Assembly: GCA_002396505.1 (NCBI GenBank)
Contig: DGYA01000130.1
Coordinates: forward strand, 1 to 5,238
Direction: 5' to 3'
Source: Cyanobacteria bacterium UBA5018
GTDB lineage: Bacteria; Cyanobacteriota; Cyanobacteriia; PCC-6307; Cyanobiaceae
Length of the DNA stretch: 5,238 bases
Positions 1-5,229 of the stretch are shown here, piece after piece; positions within the stretch are counted from its first letter, which is position 1; every line of letters starts with the position of its first letter. The notes under the pieces are model-generated. The model was not told where the DNA came from, made no database searches, and saw only the letters and a list, made by a program, of their open reading frames with translations. A program made the translations under genes and the position numbers.

Positions 1-287
1 ACTTCACCCAGAGCGTGGCCTACCGGGAGATCTATGGACTTGGCCGCCAAGAGGGGCGCCAAGAGGGGCGCCAGGAAGGGCGCCAAGAAGGGCGCCAGGA
101 AGGCCGCCAGGCAGGGGAGCTTGATCTAGCCCTACGCCTGCTGCAACGACGCTGCGGCGCTCTCTCCGCCCAGCAAGAAGCCCGCATCCGGGAGCTGCCA
201 TTGCCGCAGCTGGAGGCCTTGGGTGAGGCTCTGCTCGATTTCCAAGGGTCAGGGGATCTCAACATCTGGCTGGCGGCTCGCCCCTGA
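1..287 (+). CDS. DUF2887/DUF4351 (Rpn-like) protein, C-terminal part, 5' end outside window
   Basis: The frame is open from the window edge to TGA at 285-287, giving 94 residues of a longer protein. It starts with FTQSVAYREIY, typical of the end of the DUF2887 nuclease-like domain. Six tetrapeptides follow (GRQE x5, then GRQA), and then a segment of about 55 residues (LALRLLQRRCG, IRELPLPQLEALGEALLDF, DLNIWL) that matches the DUF4351 domain as I remember it. In cyanobacteria this order, DUF2887, then a charged G-R-Q-E linker, then DUF4351, is common. The family is related to Rpn recombination-promoting nucleases/putative transposases of the PD-(D/E)XK fold. The catalytic residues would lie upstream of the window, so activity cannot be judged here. 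A GTG at 15 is only an internal codon. A second DUF2887 gene starts about 125 bases downstream. The family call is firm; the cellular role is not established. Confidence 0.82.
   Translation, partial: FTQSVAYREIYGLGRQEGRQEGRQEGRQEGRQEGRQAGELDLALRLLQRRCGALSAQQEARIRELPLPQLEALGEALLDFQGSGDLNIWLAARP
42..113 (+). repeat. Six 12-bp tandem units encoding (GRQE)n
   Basis: Six consecutive 12-base units of the form GGS-CGC-CAR-GAR run from 42 to 113, inside the DUF2887/DUF4351 reading frame. They differ only at synonymous third positions, except the last unit, which ends in GCA (Ala). The unit length is a multiple of three, so gain or loss of units would keep the frame. The repeat forms a charged, probably helical linker between the nuclease-like domain and DUF4351. 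Confidence 0.93.
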
Positions 288-319
288 TTTGCGGGGCTCT
301 GATTCGCCAGGCTCTGCGG

Positions 320-367
320 GCGGTTCCCCCTGGCTAAACCGCTTCCCCCCTGGCTTAGCCGCTTGCC
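320..367 (+). repeat. Imperfect ~20-bp direct repeat between the two DUF2887 genes
   Basis: Two near-identical copies, GCGGTTCCCCCTGGCTAAA at 320-338 and CCGCTTCCCCCCTGGCTTAG at 339-358, are followed by a partial third, CCGCTTGCC at 359-367. The same stretch holds an inverted pair, GGCTAA at 332-337 and TTAGCC at 355-360. It lies in the gap between the stop codon at 287 and the likely start at 412. No function is evident. It could be a terminator-like or recombination-prone spacer. Confidence 0.6.
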
Positions 368-411
368 TTTGCCCATGGGATGCTGCGCTGATCAGGCCAG
401 ATGCCGCCGTT

Positions 412-723
412 GTGGTCGCCAGCGACAAGCTCTTTTTCTGGCTGTTCCAGAACCAACCGGATCGGATCCTGCAATTGCAGAGCGACCTGCCCCCCGATGC
501 TGGTGGCTACCGGTTTTCGGCGCCGGTGCTCAAGGAGCGGGAGTATCGGCTCGATGGCTTGTTCCTGCCACCGCCAGAGCGGCCCGATCTGCCGGCCCTG
601 ATCCTGGAGGCCCAGATGGCAGCCGACGCCGGCCGCTGCGGCTGGTGGCCTGCTCCGATCGTTGCCAGCAAGACCCCTGGGCACTCGACACCAGCACTTG
701 ATGCAACAAAACCACTTTGGTAG
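412..723 (+). pseudogene. DUF2887 (Rpn-like nuclease) gene, N-terminal fragment
   Basis: From a likely GTG start at 412 the frame reads VASDKLFFWLFQNQPDRILQL, then GGYRFSAPVLKEREYRLDGLF, then ERPDLPALILEAQM. This is the classic beginning of DUF2887. Counting from the GTG, D48 (in RLDG) and E66-x-Q68 (in EAQ) match the D...ExQ pattern of PD-(D/E)XK nucleases. Full proteins run well over 200 residues. Here the resemblance stops near residue 70 (about base 620), and the remaining 30 or so codons to TAG at 721-723 look random. The following sequence belongs to a replication-helicase fragment, so the gene appears cut by a rearrangement. It follows the C-terminal end of another DUF2887 gene, which suggests a former tandem pair. 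No convincing ribosome binding site is visible. The frame is also open upstream of 412, but that part shows no family features. Confidence 0.72.
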
Positions 724-734
724 CTCGCTTAACG

Positions 735-2360
735 ATGCAATGCGAGCCCTTTCTCTGCTGGACCTCCTGTCAAAAGGGGGAACATGCCAACTCGGCCCAA
801 CAACTGGCCAACCTGCACCGGGAGCGCTGCCCTGGGGCCCTGGTTGACGTGGTCGACTCCTCCACCCCCGAGCTGGCCGCTGAGCTGGCCGCCGATCCTG
901 ACGGCTGGGCCGAGCGCCGCGTTGCAGAAGCCAAGCGCCTGGGGGTGGGCTGGGCGATCTATTGCACCCCCGCCATCAGCTCGGGCCTGAGCTGGGCCCG
1001 TTGGCGCCCTGCTGCGGTGATCGCCTTTGCTGGTGGCCGGGTGGGCCCTGAGCACGTTGCCCAGGCCCTCGCTCGTGTGCGCTGCCCCGAGGTGCCCGCC
1101 TACCTCTATGCCCCAGAACGCTGCCCAGGTGCTGCCCTGCGGGTGGGCAGTGGCGCCACCAGTCCAGCCGAGCTGGTCCGCGATCTGCGCTCCGTCGCCG
1201 ACCCCCCCCTCTATGGGGAGTTGACTGGCGGGGATGCAGAAGGCGCCTGGCTGAGCGCCTGGGCTGAGCTGGGAGCCCAACGCAACCGCCAACGCTTTGC
1301 CTACCGCGCCTCCATCACCGGGCTGCTTGAGCGTGAGGGATGGGAGCTGCAGGCCCCAGGCCCTGAGCCCTGCCCTGTGGCCGGTGCCCAGGCTGCCGCC
1401 GATCTCAAGGCCGCGGCACTCGCCCATAGCGCCGCCGCTGATGCGGCCGTTATTGATGCCCGGCCCCTCACTGAGCAGGAAGCCACCGACCTGGCGAAGC
1501 AACGCCACCTAGAGCCCCTCGATCAGGCCGCCCTCAAGCGCCACCGTCTGGCCGCTGCCTGGGGGCTGGAAGGATCCCCGCCGACCCAGTCCGTGATTGA
1601 CGCCGACCGTGACGGGTTGCGTGATCGCCTCCGACTGGGCTGGTTGCTTGCCACCCCCGAGGCCATCGCCCTGGTGGGTGCCCACGACCAGGCACTGCAG
1701 GCCTTGCGTCAGCAGCTCGAACCGCGACTGGCCGAGCTGGAGCAACGCCTGGCCAGTCGGGACACGGAACTGCGCGAGGCAAGGGAGACAGCCGAGATGT
1801 CCTTGTTGCAGCTCCACCAGCAGGTGCAGGAGGAACGAGAGCGTCACTCCATGGCCGAGGGCGAGAAGCAGCGGCAGTTGGAGGCTGGGGTCCGCGATCT
1901 GGAGCAGCTGCGGCGCAGCAAGGCCGCTCAGGAAAGCAACCACGAACAGAGCAAGGCCGCCCAGGAGCGTGCCCACGCACAGGCCAGGGCCGAGCTGGAG
2001 CAAGGCCTGGCCAGTAGGGACACGCAGCTGCGGGAGGCGCGGGAGGAGGCGGAGATGACCTTCCAGCAGCTCCACCAGGCCCAGGAGGAACTGGAGCATT
2101 ACTTTCTTAAGGCCCGCGCCGGTGATCAACTCGCCCAGGCACAGATGGAGCAGTTGCAACGGGCCCAAAGTCTGCTGGTTCGGCTTAACCCCGACGTTCT
2201 CCCCAGCGCCCCCTACCCCCCGGCGCTCGCGGTGGAAGTGCTGCCCGAGTTGCCTGCCGCGATGCCAGATCCCAGCTTGCAAACCCAGGCGTTGCTTAGC
2301 ACCTATGCGGCCAGCTTGCAACGGGCGAGCGCCCTGCTGGAGCGGGCCAGGCGCTACTAG
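735..2360 (+). CDS. CyRepA1-like replication helicase C-terminal half fused to a repeat-bearing coiled coil (N-terminally truncated)
   Basis: ATG at 735 gives 541 residues; a TTG at 717 is the only earlier start after the TGA at 699. Residues about 4-310 resemble the C-terminal helicase half of cyanobacterial CyRepA1 (DUF3854-type) plasmid replication proteins: EPFLCWTSCQKGE at the start, T78-PAISSGLS (compare the TPSxxxGVS motif), Q110-ALARVR (motif VI-like), and then LTEQEATDLAKQRHLEPLDQ with DRDGLRDRLRLGWLL. The upstream toprim/primase and Walker A regions of a full protein are missing, so ATP hydrolysis and replication initiation are unlikely. From about residue 316 the family pattern gives way to a Glu/Gln/Arg-rich coiled coil. 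It holds two 35-residue repeats (about 333-367 and 419-452), the motif LHQAQEELEHYFL at 446-458, and a Pro/Ala-rich stretch near 485-508. I associate that motif with Synechococcus surface-polysaccharide proteins. No Shine-Dalgarno is visible at 735 or 717. The frame is intact over 1.6 kb, so it may be a recent remnant or an expressed new protein. The family call is from memory. Confidence 0.68.
   Translation: MQCEPFLCWTSCQKGEHANSAQQLANLHRERCPGALVDVVDSSTPELAAELAADPDGWAERRVAEAKRLGVGWAIYCTPAISSGLSWARWRPAAVIAFAGGRVGPEHVAQALARVRCPEVPAYLYAPERCPGAALRVGSGATSPAELVRDLRSVADPPLYGELTGGDAEGAWLSAWAELGAQRNRQRFAYRASITGLLEREGWELQAPGPEPCPVAGAQAAADLKAAALAHSAAADAAVIDARPLTEQEATDLAKQRHLEPLDQAALKRHRLAAAWGLEGSPPTQSVIDADRDGLRDRLRLGWLLATPEAIALVGAHDQALQALRQQLEPRLAELEQRLASRDTELREARETAEMSLLQLHQQVQEERERHSMAEGEKQRQLEAGVRDLEQLRRSKAAQESNHEQSKAAQERAHAQARAELEQGLASRDTQLREAREEAEMTFQQLHQAQEELEHYFLKARAGDQLAQAQMEQLQRAQSLLVRLNPDVLPSAPYPPALAVEVLPELPAAMPDPSLQTQALLSTYAASLQRASALLERARRY
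1731..1835 (+). repeat. First copy of a ~105-bp coding repeat in the coiled coil
   Basis: It encodes 35 residues beginning AELEQRLASRDTELREAR and ending LHQQVQEE. A second copy of 102 bases (34 residues, one codon shorter near the end) lies at 1989-2090. The two copies match at most residues, including ASRDT and LREARE, and share long runs of identical bases. This points to an internal duplication rather than mere coiled-coil similarity. Confidence 0.85.
1917..1982 (+). repeat. 33-bp tandem duplication (SKAAQExxHxQ) between the two longer repeats
   Basis: Two adjacent 33-base units, 1917-1949 and 1950-1982, encode SKAAQESNHEQ and SKAAQERAHAQ. They sit between the two 105-bp repeats in the coiled-coil region. 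Eleven residues is a length compatible with coiled-coil hendecads. Confidence 0.8.
1989..2090 (+). repeat. Second copy of the ~105-bp coding repeat in the coiled coil
   Basis: It encodes AELEQGLASRDTQLREAR and continues to LHQAQEE, the partner of the copy at 1731-1835. It is followed directly by the LEHYFL segment, which the first copy lacks. The complete LHQxQEELEHYFL motif is therefore seen only here, and the first copy may be the derived one. Confidence 0.85.
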
Positions 2361-2379
2361 GAGCAGCTCGCCCCCCTAC

Positions 2380-2401
2380 CTAGCAGCGCATGGGCCGCTA
2401 G
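2380..2401. terminator. Possible hairpin between convergent genes
   Basis: CTAGCAGC at 2380-2387 can pair with GCCGCTAG at 2394-2401 across a 6-base loop, with one A-C mismatch. It sits in the 57-base gap between the stop of the fusion gene (2360) and the stop of the convergent HpsJ-like gene (2418). No T-run follows on either strand, so it is at best a weak or factor-assisted terminator. Confidence 0.3.
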
Positions 2402-2417
2402 ATCGGCTCAACCGGAA

Positions 2418-3221
2418 TCAGGGTTTCAGCCATCGGCTGCCGCTCTTGCCAGGATTGTCCTGGCCCCAGAGCTGCCTGCCTTTTGACAAGCTCCGTTTGT
2501 TGGTGTTCAACAGACGCCTTAGAAGGGACGAGTTGCCATTTTGGCCATAACCCATGCCAGCAAATCCGATGGCGTAAGCGAAGGACATAGCGGCGTCACG
2601 GATTAGCGGTGGGATCACGTTTTGGGTAGCTTTGCTTCGCGACTCATTCAGCTGGGTTTGGAGGCTGGTTGTGGATTCACGCAACTTGTCGAGAAGAGCC
2701 TTTTTGACTGTTTTTACATCAGTTCCCAGGGGGCGGTTGGCCAATGCCTCTGCCCCGGGGATGGCGCGAATGGCGTCTCGCAGTTGTGGTTCGCTGCTGG
2801 CCTGTTGCACCAGCTCAGCGGCGGCGGTCAAGCTATTCAGTTGGCCTTGAACCTGTTGCAACTGGCTGCGAATGCCCACCACCGCTCCATAGGTCTGCAG
2901 GGGGATCAACAGCAAAAAGCCAATTGCCGCCAAGCTGGCGATGCGTCTGAATAACTGGAGATGCAAGCTGGAGGGCAACACCTTGTCGTCAATCATGTTG
3001 GCAAGCATGATCAGCCCAAGGGCCATTAATGGTAAGCTGGCGATACCCCGTAGGCTGCCACTGAACCGCACCATCCATTCCGGTTGAAACAGGGCAATTG
3101 GGAAAAGTGCGGTAATAATCTGAGCCAAAAAAACCAGGATTAAGGCGAAAGAAAGCCATTGCAGGCTGTCCGCCATTTGACTGGCGCTCACTATTTCCTT
3201 GTGAGGTTCCCTTACGGTCAT
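2418..3221 (-). CDS. HpsJ-like four-helix membrane protein
   Basis: The ATG at 3221 is preferred over the GTG at 3230 because GGAG (complement of 3230-3233) sits 8 bases before it; this gives 267 residues. Hydrophobic segments lie at about 21-42, 56-76, 93-112 and 207-225. Between the third and fourth is a soluble, partly coiled stretch (about 115-205: RSQLQQVQGQLNSL, QASSEPQLRDAIRAIPGAEA, LRESTTSLQTQLNESRSKA). This layout, and the LLLIPLQTYG / AIRAIPG pattern, resembles the cyanobacterial HpsJ family. HpsJ was named from the hormogonium polysaccharide cluster and is linked to exopolysaccharide synthesis or export, though its biochemical role is unclear. The C-terminal 40 residues are basic and poorly conserved-looking. 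The gene converges on the fusion gene and lies downstream, on the same strand, of a sulfotransferase, but about 360 bases separate them, so a shared transcript is uncertain. It could also be an unrelated membrane protein with a similar layout. Confidence 0.68.
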   Translation of the reverse strand: MTVREPHKEIVSASQMADSLQWLSFALILVFLAQIITALFPIALFQPEWMVRFSGSLRGIASLPLMALGLIMLANMIDDKVLPSSLHLQLFRRIASLAAIGFLLLIPLQTYGAVVGIRSQLQQVQGQLNSLTAAAELVQQASSEPQLRDAIRAIPGAEALANRPLGTDVKTVKKALLDKLRESTTSLQTQLNESRSKATQNVIPPLIRDAAMSFAYAIGFAGMGYGQNGNSSLLRRLLNTNKRSLSKGRQLWGQDNPGKSGSRWLKP

Positions 3222-3229
3222 GCGAGGCA

Positions 3230-3233
3230 CTCC
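3230..3233 (-). promoter_or_regulatory. Shine-Dalgarno GGAG that selects the ATG start of the HpsJ-like gene
   Basis: On the minus strand GGAG is followed by TGCCTCGC and then ATG at 3221, a normal 8-base spacing. The alternative GTG at 3230 overlaps this GGAG and could not use it. Confidence 0.55.
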
Positions 3234-3350
3234 ATGCTGTTGATCGCATCATGGCTGGCGAAGGCAGATAGATCCTGTTTTGGGGTGCAGTTTGGCAAAT
3301 GCACTGTACGGCGGATTGGATCCAAGCCATGGGAGATTAGGAATAGATCC

Positions 3351-3360
3351 GGGGGGGGGG
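3351..3360 (+). repeat. G10 homopolymer
   Basis: Ten consecutive G residues lie in the intergenic region upstream of the HpsJ-like gene, about 130 bases before its start on the opposite strand. Such tracts are prone to slippage and to sequencing errors. Confidence 0.9.
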
Positions 3361-3438
3361 CAGGCTGGGTTTAGGCCCCTGCCAAGGGGTGATTCCACAA
3401 TCCCCTGTAGCGCCTCCCGGCAGGATCGAGCGATCTAG

Positions 3439-3570
3439 TTACGAGCGCCTGGTACTGCGGTTGCCGTCACCGCCCTTGGTCAGGTTGGAGCAGGCCATCG
3501 CATCGGAAGTGGCCGTTGCGGAGGTGTCTGAGCCTGGGGTGTAGAGCGAGCTCCGCGACAGGGCGACGAT
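3439..3570 (-). pseudogene. Orphan C-terminal coding tail, parent gene unknown
   Basis: After an in-frame TGA at 3571-3573, the minus strand is open for 43 codons to TAA at 3439-3441. It reads VALSRSSLYTPGSDTS, then DAMACSNLTKGGDGNRS, then TRRS at the end. The composition is GC-rich like the flanks and looks like the unstructured end of a protein, but there is no usable upstream start (only an internal ATG leaving about 20 residues). It begins 15 bases after the sulfotransferase stop. One reading is that insertion of the sulfotransferase segment removed the rest of a host gene. I do not recognise the family, and chance openness in GC-rich DNA is a real alternative. Confidence 0.3.
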
Positions 3571-3585
3571 TCAATGGAATACTTT

Positions 3586-4347
3586 TTAAAAGTTGAGCCA
3601 TGCATTGCAATCCCAGTTCAGCATCTGCTCAAGTGATTGAATTTCCTCGCTGAATACGGAGCGAAGATAAATTCTTTCCTTGGCCTGCATTGGCTGCGTG
3701 TAAGGTAGTGAGTGAGCGCGAAGTGGAGACGTGTCTTCTAGCGGAGCAACTCCAAGGAAGGAGCAGATAGAATGCAGGCACTCCCTGGGCTGATGTAGCA
3801 AGAATTCGCTTCTTGCGATATGAATATTCGAATCCTGGAAATATGAGCGGAGTCTTGTTATCTGCTTGGTGTAAAATCCGCGATCTGTGTATGAGTAGAC
3901 GCGATGCTGCTTGCCATCGGCGCTTGCGCAGCGACTTCCTTCGCTCATGAGTGCGTCATAGAAGGAAAGATTTTCGTTGTTCCGCCGCAGCTCCATATTC
4001 CAGTGTGAATATGCTCTGTCGATTGGATTGCGAATGAGGAGAATTATTTTCATCGATGGATTATAGTGATAAATTCTCTCGGCAGCAGCCTTCCAATACA
4101 TGTAGATGGGCGTTGATTCTCCCCAAGCTGCCCTTCTGCTATCGCCCTGGAAATGCGAATGGTACCAAGCGTGGTTAGGCTGTGTATCGCTAAACAGTTC
4201 GTCTGTATCGAAATAATGAACCTCCTTCGTGGCGGCAAGTTGGAGTTGATCGTGGCGGCGAAGGTAGGCGTCTAGCGCGGTGGTGCCCCCCTTCTGGGTG
4301 CCGCAAATCAAAAAACCTACACGAGGGCTGTTGGAGTCCTGACCCAT
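3586..4347 (-). CDS. PAPS-dependent sulfotransferase (heparan-sulfate-sulfotransferase-like)
   Basis: The 253-residue protein has the sulfotransferase signatures in order. G16-TQKGGTT is the 5'-phosphosulfate loop (TxKxGTT type) that binds PAPS. K41-EVHYFD has the Lys-Glu and HYF typical of the N-sulfotransferase/heparan group, with E42 the likely catalytic base. G76-ESTPIY follows, then L104-IRNPIDRAYSHW, the 3'-phosphate-binding segment with R106 and S114. A later RGFYTKQI and a C-terminal LNWD-x-x-x-WL-type ending complete the fold. Length is normal and no key residue is missing. It would transfer sulfate from PAPS to a hydroxyl or amine on an acceptor, probably a glycan; the acceptor is unknown. 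It is likely cytoplasmic, since no signal peptide or membrane helix is seen. The ATG at 4347 is the first start after an in-frame TAG and has no clear ribosome binding site. G+C and third-position G+C look clearly lower than in neighbouring genes, suggesting horizontal acquisition. A nearby HpsJ-like gene fits a polysaccharide role. Confidence 0.93.
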   Translation of the reverse strand: MGQDSNSPRVGFLICGTQKGGTTALDAYLRRHDQLQLAATKEVHYFDTDELFSDTQPNHAWYHSHFQGDSRRAAWGESTPIYMYWKAAAERIYHYNPSMKIILLIRNPIDRAYSHWNMELRRNNENLSFYDALMSEGSRCASADGKQHRVYSYTDRGFYTKQITRLRSYFQDSNIHIARSEFLLHQPRECLHSICSFLGVAPLEDTSPLRAHSLPYTQPMQAKERIYLRSVFSEEIQSLEQMLNWDCNAWLNF

Positions 4348-4469
4348 GCTGGCTAAGTAAAAGCGAAGACGGATGGAAGTCTATCTTTTGCATTGGTTGC
4401 GCCACCGCCTGGTGTGGAACAGCGGAAGCCGTTCAGGCCCCATTCAGGATTCGATTTGGCATTTGTACG

Positions 4470-4727
4470 CTATGGCGGATCGGATCCGAAGCGGCGGGTA
4501 TCAAGGGAAGCCGCCAGGGCCCGCTTGAGATCCATGCAGTTCGTGCAGCTGGGCCTGCTTAGGCAATCAGCAGGCAGGTCCAAATTGCCCTGGATCTCCG
4601 CCGTGCTGTGGAGCACGGCGCCAAAGGCCAGCCAATCACTGCCACCGGGGCTGCGGTGAGGACGTGTAGCTCGGGCGCCACATGCCACAGTTGCTGTAAT
4701 GGTAGTTAGTGTCCGAATCAAGGCCAT
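4470..4727 (-). CDS. Small putative secreted protein with four cysteines
   Basis: From ATG at 4727 the frame encodes 85 residues. An ATG at 4754 would add nine residues, but the shorter form places a short basic/hydrophobic leader (MALIRTLTTITATVAC) right at the N terminus, like a signal peptide. TVAC could be a poor lipobox with C16. After a variable stretch comes a coherent part, DWLAFGAVLHSTAEIQGNLD and DLPADCLSRPSCTNCMDL, with C55, C61 and C64 (C-x5-C-x2-C). Third positions are GC-rich in this part. A purine run (AAAAAGA) just before the ATG could serve as a weak ribosome binding site. It lies upstream of the sulfotransferase on the same strand, 122 bases away. I recognise no family. The overlapping plus-strand frame at 4393-4659 is less protein-like. 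It may be a decayed or lineage-specific gene. Confidence 0.42.
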   Translation of the reverse strand: MALIRTLTTITATVACGARATRPHRSPGGSDWLAFGAVLHSTAEIQGNLDLPADCLSRPSCTNCMDLKRALAASLDTRRFGSDPP

Positions 4728-4905
4728 TCTTTTTGGCTCGCTGCCCGCCCCCATCTAAGGCCACGCCAGAGCCGATAGCCCTAAAATCCTTCCCCACCTT
4801 TCACCGGCTGAGTGTGTGCATGGCCGAGGGGATGGACATGGCCCCCATCGACAAACCGACCGCTGCTGCTGACTTGGCTGATGGCTAGGTCAGCAGTGCA
4901 GATTG

Positions 4906-4917
4906 CCCCCCCCCCCC
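4906..4917 (+). repeat. C12 homopolymer
   Basis: Twelve consecutive C residues, in a region without a supported gene. The frame changes that slippage would cause cannot be tied to any recognised product. Confidence 0.9.
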
Positions 4918-5079
4918 GATTCCCTCGCCAATGCGGGCGCTACCAGAACCGCCAAGGCGGATGCCCATCAACCAGCTGCTACGCATCAACAGCTCCTGGG
5001 GGCCGGCTGCGTCTTTGCCAATTGAAAGGCATGGTGCAAGTGGGATGGGGTACCAGCTGATAAAGTTAATGTCAGAATC

Positions 5080-5100
5080 CCCCCTCCTCCAAACAGGGGG
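5080..5100. other. CCCCCT/AGGGGG hairpin
   Basis: CCCCCT at 5080-5085 pairs with AGGGGG at 5095-5100 across a 9-base loop. The right arm partly overlaps a second inverted pair, GGGTGG at 5098-5103 and CCACCC at 5118-5123, so the two stems compete. No T-run follows, so a simple terminator is not supported. Confidence 0.4.
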
Positions 5101-5134
5101 TGGAACCGGTTTTCGCGCCACCCGCTTTGCCGAT

Positions 5135-5145
5135 GGGGGGGGGGG
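5135..5145 (+). repeat. G11 homopolymer
   Basis: Eleven consecutive G residues, the third homopolymer of ten or more G/C bases within 1.8 kb of this window. Confidence 0.9.
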
Positions 5146-5191
5146 CTTAAGCTGCTGCAAGCCGGTGCCTATCAGCGTTGTTGTCCGCTCG

Positions 5192-5229
5192 AGGTGCCTG
5201 GGTTGAGCACCTGAACGCAGTGTACTGCG
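5192..5229. other. Two adjacent inverted repeats at the window's right edge
   Basis: AGGTGC at 5192-5197 pairs with GCACCT at 5207-5212 (9-base loop). Four bases later, CGCAGT at 5216-5221 pairs with ACTGCG at 5224-5229 around GT. The second is a compact, nearly perfect 14-base palindrome such as an operator or element end might carry. No downstream gene is visible to test this. Confidence 0.4.

Noticed and set aside
42..113. Tandem units that could suggest a CRISPR-like array
   Set aside because: The units are 12 bp, contiguous, have no spacers and lie in frame within a coding region.
784..990. ATG at 784 with a strong AAGGGGG upstream
   Set aside because: The ribosome-binding-like sequence leads into a frame without protein features and out of phase with the helicase-like frame, so it is probably fortuitous.
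729..1508. 259-residue open frame on the minus strand
   Set aside because: Antisense shadow of the fusion gene. It is rich in Gly/Ala with no domain, and the plus-strand frame carries clear helicase motifs.
1509..2321. 270-residue open frame on the minus strand
   Set aside because: Leu/Gln/Gly-rich mirror of the coiled-coil repeats on the plus strand. GC-rich DNA keeps the opposite frame open.
3260..3300. TTGCCA and GATCTA on the minus strand as a promoter of the HpsJ-like gene
   Set aside because: The spacing is about 19 bases and the second hexamer is a poor -10 match. Not better than chance.
3310..4495. 10-bp palindromes TTGGATCCAA (about 3316) and TCGGATCCGA (about 4480) as element ends
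   Set aside because: They share only a GGATCC core and similar flanks over a few bases. No target duplication or consistent boundary was found.
4393..4659. 88-residue plus-strand open frame
   Set aside because: No domain and irregular composition. The minus-strand frame at 4470-4727 is more coherent.
4931..5206. 91-residue plus-strand open frame and its 91-residue minus-strand counterpart (4885-5160)
   Set aside because: Both run through the G11 or C12 tracts and are low-complexity Pro/Gly/Arg. No motif was recognised.
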